Source: Leucocoprinus leucothites (lineage: Eukaryota > Basidiomycota > Agaricomycetes > Agaricales > Agaricaceae). From it: a stretch of DNA of 64,000 bases. Positions 12,790 to 24,027 of this stretch are shown here, piece after piece. The stretch's first letter is position 1. Each line of letters starts with the position of its first letter. Both the position numbers and the translations under genes were made by a program. The stretch spans positions 1 to 64,000 of the forward strand of contig JAACJO010000004.1 of assembly GCA_013368445.1 (NCBI GenBank), read 5' to 3'. The notes beneath the pieces were generated by a model. It searched no databases, was not told where the DNA came from, and was given only the letters and a program-made list of their open reading frames with translations.

Positions 12790-13855
12790 ATGCTTCCTCG
12801 CAGCCTCCGCTATGCCCTGGCTGGATGCCTCCTCCATGCGGCTTTTGCCTCCGCTCGAGTTGGCATCAAGATTCCCATTCCCATTGTCATCAGCGCTTCC
12901 TCCGTCTTTTCTGCAGCGTTTGCTTTTCTCATTATTTTCTCCATTCTGACGGGACTTCTTTTCCTGGTCGCGCTCCCAAAGGCTTGTGGAACGAAAGAAG
13001 AAATTCCACCAGATGTTTCTCCCATGAAATATGATGTGGGGCGTGTATATCCCTTGTTGGTTTTCATAACGGTGTCGCTCTGGTGGGCTCAGCTCATCAT
13101 TTACACTGTGTATGTGAGGAACGTATTCATGAAACCGAGGCAAAGCTTTCCCGAATCCGCCTACTTAGCAAGATTCTCCCTTGATCAATTTGCCGACTTA
13201 TTCACCTCGGCGAGCTTACTCTGGCTCATCCATTATCGTCGCAAAATCCACGCGACAGTCGTTGCACCCCTTTCCGCCCTCAAGCAAACATTTGACGTCG
13301 GCCTCCTGGGTGTCCACCTTGCAGTTATCTGCTACTCCACGGCCTTCCATTCCATTTCAATAGCCGACATGTCCGATGATAGCGACACCAGTTACCTCAA
13401 CTGGCTGACTTCGCATTATGTCTATACGGCCATATACGCTCTAATGGCAGTCAATGTCACCGTTACTTTGGCGCACTCCAAAAAGGCTCTTAAGGAGAAC
13501 TTTATCAAGGATGAGGTAGGTCAACCCCCGATCCTGGAGAATAGGGTATTCATTGACAACTGTCTATCAGCCCTATCGCCAGGCAGGCATAATAGCTGGA
13601 TCCATGATCGCTCACGCTCTTTTCAAAATCATTATGGCCGCACTCTATTCCCAATTCGAGAATCCCAAAATTGATTATGACGTCCTTCGTGTGTTCGAAG
13701 TCATTGTCTTGGGATTTACGTATTTCCTCGCTCAGATGGGTTTGTTGATGGCGGAAAGCACGAGCACGGAGGACGACAAGAAATTGAAAGAGATCAAAAG
13801 GCTGGAGAAGGAGAAGCAGGCGGAGGAGGAAGGACACAATCATCCATTGAAATAA
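12790..13855 (+). CDS. Seven-transmembrane protein of unknown function
   Basis: Two exons (12790-13515 and 13571-13855, with a 55-nt intron from GTAGGT to TATCAG) encode 336 aa. The start is the first ATG of the open frame. A hydrophobic N-terminus (LRYALAGCLLHAAFASA) may be a signal peptide. About seven membrane segments follow, including IPIVISASSVFSAAFAFLII, LLVFITVSLWWAQLIIY, ALMAVNVTVTLAH, IIAGSMIAHALFKIIMAALY and VFEVIVLGFTYFLAQMGLL. The tail is charged and coiled-coil-like (KKLKEIKRLEKEKQAEEE). The layout resembles fungal receptor-like or channel-like membrane proteins, but I recognise no family motif and assign no function. Confidence 0.8.
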
Positions 13856-14328
13856 ACCAACTCTGGTACCCCATGTATAAAATGTCAAGTTTTTGGATAA
13901 CTCATATCCTTCTCTTTGTGACCTTGAAATCATCCCCTGTAATCATTCGCAGATCCCCGGGAGGAGAGGTATCTTTAAATAGTTCATTGTAGGGACAGCC
14001 TACTTATTAAAGAACACGGGACTCAACGAAGATCATCCGAATTATAAACAACTCCTTAGTGAGATGATGATGACGAAATTTGGCGTTATTGATAAGGCCA
14101 ATGGTTAATAATATCCAAATCAGTACGATGCAGCTTGGACGGCTCGCTTAGAAATTCTAATGCTTACGAGCCATTATCTGAACATTGCGAGCACTCCGCT
14201 CGTGGCAGGGTATTATAGAGTCCAACGAGTCTCCTTTGATATAAATAAGAGCTGTGTAATTCCAACACAGGACAATCCCCCTGCGATAAGCACACGCCTC
14301 TACTCCAGCAGCCCGATCCACCTTCAGG
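13856..14328. other. Intergenic, promoter side of the PIN-like gene
   Basis: This 473-bp gap contains a TATA-like motif listed separately. No gene is seen. Confidence 0.55.
14240..14247 (+). promoter_or_regulatory. TATA-like box upstream of PIN-like carrier 1
   Basis: TATAAATA lies about 82 bp upstream of the ATG at 14329, a plausible position for a core promoter. It is a sequence match only. Confidence 0.4.
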
Positions 14329-15640
14329 ATGCCTTCCTCTATCGTGGTATCAACCTTGGGTGCTTTCCAAGCATCTGTTTCCGTGTTGATTACGCTGGGC
14401 TACGGTCTTATTGCGGCCCGAATGGGTATGGTCCGTGCAGGAACCGCACGGGATGTAGCTTCTTTGTGTCGAAACGTTTTCCTTCCTGCTCTCCTGATAA
14501 CAGATATCGGGAGTCAGCTCAACCGCCATAATTTTCTCAGTTATGCACCAGTATTCATTTGGTCGATCACATACACAGTGGTGTCGATCATAATGGGAAG
14601 GGCCGCTGTGAAAATGTTCGGTCTACCAGGCTGGGTCGTAGCCGTAGTCACGTTCAACAACACCACATCGCTGCCACTGCTCTTGACGAGGAGTTTGCTG
14701 GAAACGGGGATACTGAGCGGGATTGCTGGTGATGACGTCGAGGGGGCCGTAGCACGAGCGAGGAGCTACTTCTTGATCAACAGTCTGGTCTCCAAAGTTC
14801 TTACCTTTGCCATCGGGCCTGAGCTTCTTGGAGAAGGTGTTGTACACCAAGCAGAGGTTGACTCGGATGATATGGAGGCGAGGAAAGAGCCAGACGAGGA
14901 GACAACCCTGCTTCCCAAACCCATCACCTCGCACCTTGTCATCATTCCGACAGCTACGACTAGAATCGTCCACGATACTCGGCAGCGCTCCCTTTGGAGG
15001 GCACTGAAACGGTCCGGTTCATTTTTTAATCCGACAACCTGGGGTGGGATCATCGCCATCGTTGTCGGGATAGTTCCAAGTTTGCATAGGGCTGCATTTG
15101 CGCCGAGCAATGAGGGAGGCTTTTTGAATGCATGGCTCATGTCAAGCCTTCGTAATGTGGGTGCCCTGTTTAGCGGAATGGAGGTGTAAGCATTCTTTAT
15201 CTCTCGTCGGAAACAGGAACGTGATATTGATCACATTCCGTAGATTTATTGTCGGGTCAAAGCTCTCCGACTCATTCGACGTGCGACCACATGAAGCATC
15301 GCCAAATCCTTCAAAAGGCACAGTAGCTGCCGTCATCCTCATCCGCTTTTTCGTCTGGGCAACTATCAGCATACCTCTCGTATACCTAATCGCAACCAAG
15401 ACGAGACTATTGGGTGATGATCCAATCTTGTGGTGGAGCATGATGATCATGCCAATAGGTCCACCTGGGATGATTCTCAGCATACTACTCGAGGCCGTCG
15501 ACGCTGAGCGGAGAATGAAGATGATGGTGGCTAGGGTATTGGTTTACGCTTATATGGCAACTCCTCTGATGGCACTTGCCGTTGTTGGTGCACTTAACGT
15601 GACGCAGGCGGTTCAAGCAACAAAGTCAGCTCAGCTTTAG
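14329..15640 (+). CDS. PIN-like auxin efflux carrier family protein, copy 1
   Basis: This is a membrane transporter of the auxin efflux carrier / Mem_trans family, which in fungi includes Ecm3-type proteins of the ER or plasma membrane. Two exons, 14329-15185 and 15244-15640, encode 417 aa. Ten or so hydrophobic segments fall in two blocks separated by a hydrophilic loop (roughly residues 170-230). Diagnostic stretches are LGYGLIAARMGM, VTFNNTTSLPLLLTRSL (the family FxNxxxLP-type motif), RFFVWATISIPLVYLIA and MIMPIGPPGMILSIL. The single intron sits at the same codon as in the paralogue at 22767. The transported substrate is unknown; auxin should not be assumed. Confidence 0.9.
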
Positions 15641-16068
15641 TAGTAAAGAAGTCGCAACTGTATGGCTATGTAATTGTATGATGTATTATAGAGAACATAT
15701 GAATTAATCCTAATTACATCGTTCCTGCAGGGTTCTACTATCTTTATGAAAAGTGCTTCTCGGGTACTCCCGGAGCACGCTTCTTAATCCCACTTTTCCA
15801 CAAAACTTTCGAGGCCCAGCTATGCAAGACTTGTATTTAAATCTGGAAACGTTTCTTTCGCGCATTTGCGCTCTCCCTATGCATATGCAACACAATGCAT
15901 ACACATACGTCTTATCGTCACCTGAGTCACCATCTCACGCTATAATTATGCAATCGCAGGTTGACAGCTACCTCGCTTCTAACTCGAGCCGCAGGGCGTA
16001 GCAAGTTGGCTTCCTCTCTTCGACCACCATCTACCCATCCAACCTAGCCACTGAAACGTTGGAGGTCG
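15641..16068. other. Intergenic, no gene seen
   Basis: This 428-bp gap lies between PIN-like carrier 1 and the permease. Open frames here are short and have no recognisable content. Confidence 0.6.
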
Positions 16069-18008
16069 ATGTCAAGAACAGAAACCGAGGTCCTGCTTGC
16101 TAGGAACACCTCGCAATATGGAGCCTCACAAGTTCGGGAAACACGGAAAACACATATCGGGGTTTTCTCCGCCATGTTTATCATCTTTAATCGGCTTATT
16201 GGAACAGGGTGTGTCCTTAACACTTTCCTGAGTTTCCTCATGTTTATCCTCACTGCCGATTAGTATTTTCGCCACCCCTGCAGTTATTCTCGTTTTCAGT
16301 GGGAGCATTGGCATGTCGTTGTAAGTGTTTGTTGTCTATGGTGCTCGTAGCTGACTGGAGTAGACTTCTTTGGGTGGTTGGATCTTTATATGCTCTCGCA
16401 GGAATGCAAGTATACATTGTATGGGGAACGGTCAGATCCAACGACTCACTTCGACACAGTATGCGATGCTTAAAGTGTTCGCTTAGGCTTTTCCGCAAAA
16501 CGGAGGAGAGAAGAACTATCTGGAATACCTTTTCCCCTATCCCCGGCTCCTTGTAACTTGCATGTACGCTGCTAACGTCGCGCTTTCTGGTAAGCTCAAC
16601 CCCCCTGGTTCAGCTTTGTACGAACTCATAGATCCCCTTTCCTCAATAGCCTGGGCCGCCGGGAACTCACTGGTCTTTGGCGAATACATAACGAAGGCCC
16701 TGCTCAATCGTGAACCTTCCTCAATAGTTCTCGAAGCGACGGCTTTCTCCTGTATTACCTTCACCTTTCTTCTACATGGAACGGCTCTTCGGTTGGGCCT
16801 ACGCCTTCAAAATGTCCTCGGCGTCTTCAAACTCTTGACCATACTGATTGTCGTTGGGACTGGCTATTTTGCTCTGCAAGATGGGATACCCTCCGGAACG
16901 GGATTGCCTCAAGGTCGTTGGAGAGCCCGGGAGAATTTTCGTAATGTCTGGGGAGGAACTAGCCACAGCTTAGTTTCCTTGTGTACCGGCCTCTATAGTG
17001 TGCGTTTTCCGCCTCTCATTTCCGTGCTACTGACTGACACGCTCTGAAGGTCATTTGGTCGTTCTCTGGTTTCTCCAACGTGAACTATGCTCTTTCTGAA
17101 GTTCATAGCCCAGCTCGCACACTCCGCATCGCAGGTCCCCTCGCCGTCGTTGTGGTAGCAACCCTCTATATCCTCACAAATATCGCATATTTCGCTGGGG
17201 CGTCCAAGGCTGAAATTGTCGGCTCTGGGAGACTTGTGGTGTCGCTCCTCATGAACAATATATGGGGCGAAAACGTTGAGCGATGGGTCGACTTTGGAGT
17301 CGCATTATCTTCTTTGGGAAATGTTCTTGCTGTGGTGCGTTATCAACCATTTCTATATCTTTTCCGGCAATCTCTCATTTGATTCTTTAGTCATTTTCTC
17401 AAGGTCGAGTGAACCAAGCATCAGGAAAGGAGGGCGCATTGCCCTTCAGCTTTATCTGGGCATCCGATAAACCATTCAATGCTCCACTGGGTGGACTGAG
17501 TTTACGTCAGTCTCTAATTTTCTCTTTCGCGATGGAGTGACTATTTGCTCAAATTTTACCCTCGCAGACTGGTTGATGTGTAGCTTGATCATTTTCTTCG
17601 TACCATCTGGTGACGCCTATAACTTTGTCGTTAACGTTGTAAGTCGTCACATTAATACAACTTCCAAACGATCGCTGAGAATAGCCTGAGATTACATATC
17701 CACTGTCAGTAATCAATACGACGATATCTTTTGGCCTTCTACACCTCTACTTCTCCGGCTCTTCCCTCTCTCCGTTACATCAATACCACCGCTGGCAAGA
17801 TCTATCGCCTTATACATTATTCTCAGCAGTGGTTTTCGGGCTGTGTAGCGTATTTCTTATAGTTGTTCCTTTGATGAAACCTCCCCCGGGCGCGGAGCCA
17901 TACGAAAGTCTTCCTTACTGGACTCACGCTGTTGGCGGGTGGTGTATGTTTGGATTAGGTGCGATTTGGTGGAACTTGAAGTTTCGGAAAGGACGGACCC
18001 GAGAGTAA
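16069..18008 (+). CDS. Mup1-like amino acid (methionine) permease
   Basis: This is a plasma-membrane amino acid permease of the LAT/APC type, closest in pattern to yeast high-affinity methionine permease Mup1. Nine exons (16069-16208, 16264-16320, 16364-16430, 16487-16589, 16650-16999, 17050-17334, 17391-17505, 17568-17638, 17685-18008) encode 503 aa in frame. Landmarks are IIFNRLIGTGIFATPAVIL (first TM with the unwound GTG motif), NGGEKNYLEYLFPYP, AWAAGNSLVFGEYI, YSVIWSFSGFSNVNYAL and a C-terminal block ending WWNLKFRKGRTRE. The last acceptor is read as AATAG at 17684; a nearby CAG gives an in-frame stop, so the earlier site is preferred. Methionine specificity is inferred. Confidence 0.88.
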
Positions 18009-18233
18009 TACCAACACAACCCCTGTTTAGCAGTGAATAGATGCGTTTAGATAGTCTCGGTCGAAGTCCTATTGGAAATGATTATTGCATAGATACTCAC
18101 AATATACCCTTTGCCGGTCATGATGGATATAATTCGAACAAGAATGGGAACACGGCGTCTGGCAATGTAATTCTTTTTGATATAGACGGGCATAACCCAC
18201 TACACAGGCATCATGGCCCATAACATGTCCATA

Positions 18234-18702
18234 CTAAGGTGTTGCGCAACAGCAGATCAGTTTGAGGACGGTTGTAAGAAGACTATTGCTGGGTCTCCTC
18301 TCTCCTCCGATAAGCGGACGCGATTCATCATCGACTCTCCCCGATGACGGGCGATGGACTCGGGCTCGAAGGAGATGCTGAAATCAATTGAATCGAAAGA
18401 TATCTGCTAGGTGACCACATAATACGCACCTGCTCAAGTGCCGTTCGGTTCTTGAAAACGCGGTTACACTCCGTACATATGCAATGCGCATATGCTGTAT
18501 AAGAATGCTGTTTATCGGGGTTGGGGGAAAGGGTTGGCACAGTGAATAGAGGAAGCTAGCTCACGTCTTCAAGTGCTCTACGATTGACAAACACTTTACC
18601 ACAACACTCGTACATTCTGTGAGACTTTGCCCAACAATGTTGTATTACGGCTTCCTCGGAGAAGAAAGCGCCCCGACAATCTTTACATTCGTATGTTTTC
18701 AT
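18234..18702 (-). CDS. Short C2H2 zinc-finger protein
   Basis: Three exons (18702-18565, 18507-18430, 18377-18234) encode 119 aa. Exon 1 begins MKTYECKDCRGAFFSEEAVI and has a second CC-type finger, MYECCGKVFVNRRALED. Exon 2 is 78 nt and carries CICTECNRVFKNRTALEQ. All junctions are phase 0. The layout copies the first two exons of the longer paralogue at 19026-20126, including the 78-nt second exon. The last exon is unrelated in sequence, ends LKLICCCATP, and lacks the further fingers. It could be a truncated but functional nucleic-acid-binding protein, or a decaying duplicate. Neighbour on the same strand, 323 bp away. Confidence 0.65.
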
Positions 18703-19025
18703 GGACCAAGATTGAGAAAGGAGTAGGATGTAGACGAGCAGTCGGGACCAGCCATTATTCTCAGACCCCGTGGCAACCTCGTGTTTTGATCGCAGCCTGA
18801 ACCGAAGACCGAGACCGTTCCAGTGGTAGAAAGCTCACTCACAAATTCGGCAAAATTCAGGTATATTACAAGTAACAATCGTACAGATCAAATAGCAAAA
18901 AAAAAAAAGGACAGCGAGTTCCTCAACGGTAGCGACCTATGATGAGACTATGAATATGTGATTGTTGTCCCAGAAGAAAAATAAGCATACGATGCTTGTT
19001 CAACAACACAATAGGATTCTGGTGG
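18703..19025. other. Spacer between the two C2H2 genes
   Basis: This 323-bp spacer contains a poly-A tract at about 18897-18908. No gene is seen. Confidence 0.6.
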
Positions 19026-20126
19026 TTAGTATTTCAGCAGCCTCTTGAAGTTGTCGGTCAAAGTAGTGAAGTGTCTCACAACCTCGTTGAACCGAGCAAT
19101 TCCACAGGATTCGCTCTCGATATGTTGAACCAACCCTGAGATGAGCCGGAACTCCGAAGCACAGTGAGGGCATTTGAATTCAACCTCATCATGGGCTGGT
19201 GAGTCAAGGTGCTGGTTGAGCCCATTCAAGGTCCTGAAAGTGCGATGGCAAAGGTAGCATTCATAGGCATAGCCATTAAAAGCCCGCTCGTTGGCCGAGT
19301 AGGTGATGAGACGAGTCGGCGCTTTCTGAGGACCTTCGATCCGGTGAGGAATCGAAATTTGGGGTATTATTTGGAGCTTATGGACAGCGTTCGTGACTTG
19401 GTGGCGATTGATACGGTGGCAGCCAGATTCAATGTGCATCGCAATGGAGGAAGGAGCATTGAACATGTTGTCGCAGAATGGGCACTTGAAGGTTTTTCCT
19501 CTGTGAGCAGAGGAAGCGTTATGCTAGAGCGAGAACATTAGGGGGATTGATCAACAAATCGAGTACCACTGACTTGAGATAGAGCATGTTCACTCGAAAA
19601 GTCCCGCGAACAGACAAAGCACCAGTTATGGACTGGGTTGTGAGCGAGGTGATCGTTGAGGGCAGCATTACTGACGAAGCTACGATTGCAGCGAAAGCAG
19701 TACGTCTCGTCCTCGCTGACATCAGACTCGGACTCGTCAGTATCGCTGTCGAAATCGAATTGATGTGCAGGTGAATTCGCCAAGTGCTATCGTGAAATAT
19801 GAGTCACATTGAAGGAGTCAGGCTGTTGAGATGACTGCGCACCTGTTGATACCCGCCATAGGTGCCGAAGGAGCGGTTACAGGTAGAGCAAAATCTGTGG
19901 GTGGCACTGTTCTCTATATGCTGGGTAGTTCATGAATCTTAAGCAAGAAGTTGGCGGTAAGCTAGGCATAACTCCTAGTGCTTACATTCCTCAAGCCGTT
20001 CTCGTCTACGAAGGTCCTGTCGCATTGCTCGCACTCTGGGATAGCATGACCTTTAGCCCTCGAATGTGACTGTACTGCCCCTTCAGAGGCGAAAGTACGA
20101 TTACAATCGAGGCACTGATAGGACAT
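19026..20126 (-). CDS. C2H2 zinc-finger domain protein (multi-finger)
   Basis: Four exons (20126-19986, 19920-19843, 19786-19574, 19523-19026), all joined in phase 0, encode 309 aa. Fingers in order are YQCLDCNRTFASEGAVQSH, CEQCDRTFVDENGL, FCSTCNRSFGTYGGYQQH, YCFRCNRSFVSNAALNDH with CFVCSRDFSSEHALSQH, KCPFCDNMFNAPSSIAMH, YECYLCHRTFRTLNGLNQH and FKCPHCASEFRLISGLVQH. The pattern with IESESCG near the end is typical of agaricomycete zinc-finger proteins of unknown role. Introns fall within the His-containing halves of fingers, so each exon ends just before a His codon. The start is the ATG right before YQCLDC. It probably binds nucleic acid in the nucleus; target unknown. Confidence 0.85.
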
Positions 20127-20266
20127 TCTGCTCTGACTAGAGGGAGAGGGAGGGCAGGTCAACGTGGAAGACACCAGATCGCTTTATGCAAGGCCCCTTC
20201 CTGGGAAACATCACATGGGGAATCAGTTGGCTCACGTGTAACACGCTTCACACAATATGTAACTTG

Positions 20267-20608
20267 CTAAGGACAGTGAGCGAGCGCCGCCTTCTTAAAA
20301 ATCTCTAAATACTTCAGCGCACGGGTCAGGATTTCTGGGCTAATTATTTGTTCATTCAGCTGCATCTCCTTCTCAGTTGCTATTGAATGTTGAGACATAT
20401 GCACCTTTACCGAGACAACCGGATTCTCTCTTATCAGCCTCTGGATGTGGTTAGTGTACTGCTGTGGACGGCGAGCGGCGGGAATAATTAGATGCAATGC
20501 TCGGACTTCGAGTAGGACCGTAATCAATGGAGCCGTTTTATCAATGAGTGAATCCCATGCCAATAATGCCTGAGGGGAGTCTGGGTCGGGTATTGAGATG
20601 AGGGTGAA
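20267..20608 (-). CDS. Unrecognised exon-like open frame
   Basis: An open frame of about 113 codons runs from a possible acceptor (CGTAG, just above 20608) to a stop at 20267. It reads as a plausible protein (SIPDPDSPQALLAWDSLIDK near the start, ILTRALKYLEIFKKAALAH at the end) but has no in-frame ATG and no recognised domain. It could be the last exon of a gene whose 5' part I cannot find, or a remnant. It lies upstream of the C2H2 gene on the same strand. Confidence 0.3.
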   Translation of the reverse strand, partial: FTLISIPDPDSPQALLAWDSLIDKTAPLITVLLEVRALHLIIPAARRPQQYTNHIQRLIRENPVVSVKVHMSQHSIATEKEMQLNEQIISPEILTRALKYLEIFKKAALAHCP

Positions 20609-20639
20609 CTACGTTGATCCTTGAATATTAAATTTTAGG

Positions 20640-21663
20640 GACCAGTGGCGTCCATATTGTAGTCTACGAAAGCGGAATGGTTTCGTCCATGTGAACGTAC
20701 CTGATTCGCAGTCAGGCCCCGAGTTATCAAGGGCGTCATACGGAATGATAAGCGCCAAGAAGACAAGGCAGGACAGCCTACGGTTAGGAAAATGATTTCC
20801 TTTGTTTTTCAGCTACTGACCTCGGAGTTCTGGAGAGAGAGCCTAATGCGCATTAATCTCCTTAAGGGGCACTTCTCCATATTTCCGGTGATGTTAAACT
20901 GCTAATGGCAAGTGCTGGTTTTGCTCTAAGCATAGGCCACGACGGTGGAATCAAGAACCTGACAACCGGCAGGCTCCGACAATATTCAAAGAGATACATA
21001 CGAGCTGAACTTAACCTTGAGCTCCTTTGCAACCAATTTCGACCCAGAGTCGGTGATATCCCTAAACATGAACCATACATAGAGTGGCCCGACTGATATG
21101 ATACCTGGGACTTGCAGTTGAATCAGCGTGACCTCTTACAGAAAGCTTGCAAGTGTTGATGAAAAATCGGACACCGTATTTCCTCACTATTGACTTGAAG
21201 TAAAGCGGCCATTTTCTGTTCACTGACGGTATTCATAATACGTAACTATATAGCCTAAAACTCCTGGGCTCTAACGGAAGTCTCAAGTTGACCGAGCTCA
21301 TTTCCCTCCTGCACTTTGCTCCAATCGGTAACAAGACCTCGGAGAGAAATGCAATACTAACACTCACTGAACCCTGATCTCAGGATCCATTTTACGAGAA
21401 ATCAGCAATTGATTTACCAGCAGTTGCGACCCCACTGCCATGCAGCATCCATACTTGTTTTTCAGCTCCGCTACGACCTATCGAGCCCGAAATCGTTCCC
21501 CGAGGGTATTGAGTCAATCCGTAAATCCGGATTATTTTATGCACGATTTCTAGTAGCCAATTGGTTCAGATAAAAGGTGCGCTCTCTTGTAGAAGGAGCA
21601 TCCGAACAGGAAAGCATCTCCCAAGGATTCCAGAACCAACCTTCAGAGCCCTTCACAGTAGCT
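20640..21663. other. Intergenic, no gene seen
   Basis: About 1 kb with only short frames on both strands and no recognisable domain or repeat. Confidence 0.5.
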
Positions 21664-22016
21664 ATGTCTGGTAAGGTTTAAAGGATAGAGTCCCCTCAAT
21701 ACTGACTGTGTTCAACAGAATACAGAAATAAACTAAACACCGTCTGCTCCCGCAAACGATGGCCCTTTCGGAAGGGTGACTGCGTATCGAGTGGCCCTCA
21801 ACAAAGCCAGACTTGGACCTGTGATGTATTTGGTGCGTAGCGAGGAAGCCAACTTTTACTATGTAATGCGAAGACTTAGCTTTCTGCATAGTGAATGGAA
21901 ATCCTTTCACAGGGTCGGGACCATCAAAGGACAAGGCCTACGAAGAAGCGGCTAAGACTGCCCTGGAGAATATCAGGAATGAGGACCCCGATGCGGTTCC
22001 TGATGGATTCCTATGA
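21664..22016 (+). CDS. Possible very small gene (36 aa)
   Basis: ATGTCTG at 21664-21670 is followed directly by a GTAAGG donor. The only good downstream acceptor that opens a frame is CACAG at 21912. Joined, they encode MSGSGPSKDKAYEEAAK and so on for 36 aa, ending AVPDGFL with TGA at 22016. The peptide is strongly hydrophilic and helical-looking, unlike chance text. The implied intron is about 242 nt, longer than others here, so a further small exon may be hidden. No family recognised. Confidence 0.35.
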
Positions 22017-22766
22017 GCATTGTATGTTCAGCGCTGTAGCTATACCGGTTTTTTGCTGTATTGTATCGCCGTCTATCATGCTCATGTAGCTATATTTGTA
22101 TAAGTTCTCCTTAATATATATCTCTATCCGAGGTTTGTTGGCGTGTCGTTAGCACTTCCGTGAACCAGTGGTAAATCTGAATCCCGCGCTGAATTATACT
22201 GGGAGACAGTTGTCCCAGCACGAACGCAGTGCGAGCACTGGATTCATATGTGGTTAGAAAATTTATCAAGATGGATATAGAGCACTTAGAACCCCTACTC
22301 ATAAGTCGGTGGCCATGTATCTTAACTCTGATATAGAGCATCATTGAACCGTCACATCCTGTATTTATCGAGGATATAGGCGACCGTGCGAGAATTAGTA
22401 CTTTACATCTGTTCTAGTTGGGGGTTTTGGAACATTTTAAAGTCATGTTGATTGATTGCGATTGGACCAAATCATCTCAGGGGACCGGTTTCAGAGTATC
22501 GAAGGGTTTGCTTAGGATTTTTTATGTATGTCCCTTGAGATCCCGACACATGGCATTTGTTCTGGTCAGCTGACTTCTGTGGACATCGAAGAAGTAAGAT
22601 GCGGCAACCTGAATATCTACATACATAGTCTGAGAAACGGAGCGTGGCGCGAGCACGCCATAATCATTGATTGGCCATGCGCCGCGTGACGTCAATCCCT
22701 GGGCCGGAAAGGTATATGACCCACCCAGCTCACCAGGACCCGCTACACGCCGCCCACCCTGCAACA
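22017..22766. other. Intergenic, promoter side of PIN-like carrier 2
   Basis: A 750-bp gap with no supportable gene. An upstream in-frame ATG at 22677 would extend the carrier by 30 residues; I prefer the ATG at 22767. Confidence 0.5.
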
Positions 22767-24027
22767 ATGAGCTCCGCGTTCGCCATCGCCATTGCAGGGG
22801 CTTTTCAAAGCTCGTTGTCTGTGATTCTCACAGTAGTGTACGGCGTGATCGCAGCCAGACTTGGCATGGTCAGTCCGATGACGATCAAAGACGTCTCTAC
22901 CCTCTGTGCAAACCTTTTTCTCCCGGCACTGCTCTTCGCGAGCATTGGGAGAAATCTCACCATCGAAAAACTACAGACATATGTACCGATATTTGTCTGG
23001 TCTGCCTTTTGTGTCTTCTTATCAATGGGCACGGGCAAGATTGTTACACGATTATGGAGATTACCCAGCTGGACAGTGGCTGTTGCTACTTTCAACAATA
23101 CGGCATCTCTACCTATCCTCCTGACACAAAGCTTCGCTAATGCAGGACTCCTTTCCACGATCGCTGGAAGCAACCCTAGTGGAGCCATAGAGCGTGCCAC
23201 TAGCTACTATCTCGTCTATAGTGTGGTCGCCAAAGTGGCTACATTTTCAATCGGACCCTATCTCTTCGATAAAGATTGCCTCAGTGGACCGCAGCCGCCT
23301 CTTGTCGCACCTCATTCTCCGGCGGCTTCAGAGACATCGCCATTACTTCCGACTCGCCGACCTTCAATGAGGTCGCCATACCCTATCATTCGTTCAGCCC
23401 TCCTCTCCTTCAGCCCAATTACGTGGAGCGTCATTTTGGCCATAATTATTGGGCTCTGCCCCCCGTTGCACCACCTCTTCTTCTCCTTGCCCCAAGACGG
23501 AGGTTATCTGAGTGCTTGGGTCTCGGAGAGCATCTCTAATATGGGTGGAGTGTTCGCTGTGTTGCAAATGTAAGTCCAATACGCATCTGATTTCTCGCGG
23601 GTTGTGGATCATGTGTGCTCCTAGCTTCATCGTTGGCGCAAAGTTATCACGTTCCTTCGAAGCGGATTCCCTTTCAGAGCCAAGTAGTCCACCAGCAAAA
23701 GCACTTGTCGCAATCTTTGCCATTAGATTTGTGCTGTGGAGCTTCCTCAGTGTGTTAATCATTTACTGGCTAGTGCTTCATACAGCCCTCCTCCCCCAGG
23801 ATCCTGTTATGTGGTGGTGCATGATTATTATGCCAATCGGTCCCCCCGCCATGACGCTGAGCACCCTCGTCGACATAATAAATGTAGGAGAGGGGGGAAG
23901 AAATATGGTGGCGCGAACGTTGGCATTCATGTATGGCGTTACTCCTGTGATGTCGCTTTCCGTTGTAGTCGCATTGAGAGCTTGCGAGATCGCGATGGAG
24001 AAAAAAGGTGGAACCACAGACCCATAA
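22767..24027 (+). CDS. PIN-like auxin efflux carrier family protein, copy 2
   Basis: This is a paralogue of the carrier at 14329-15640. Exons 22767-23569 and 23625-24027 encode 401 aa. The start MSSAFAIAIAGAFQSSL aligns with MPSSIVVSTLGAFQASV of copy 1, which decides the ATG. Shared family stretches are VVYGVIAARLGMV, VATFNNTASLPILLTQSF, RFVLWSFLSVLIIYWLV and MIIMPIGPPAMTLSTL. The intron falls at the same codon, just before FIVGAKLSRSFEAD (copy 1: FIVGSKLSDSFDV). The central loop is shorter than in copy 1 and carries TSPLLPTRRPS, matching the TTLLPKP of copy 1. Substrate and membrane location unknown. Confidence 0.9.

Noticed and set aside
14623..15140. Minus frames of 116-124 codons
   Set aside because: Shadows of PIN-like carrier 1.
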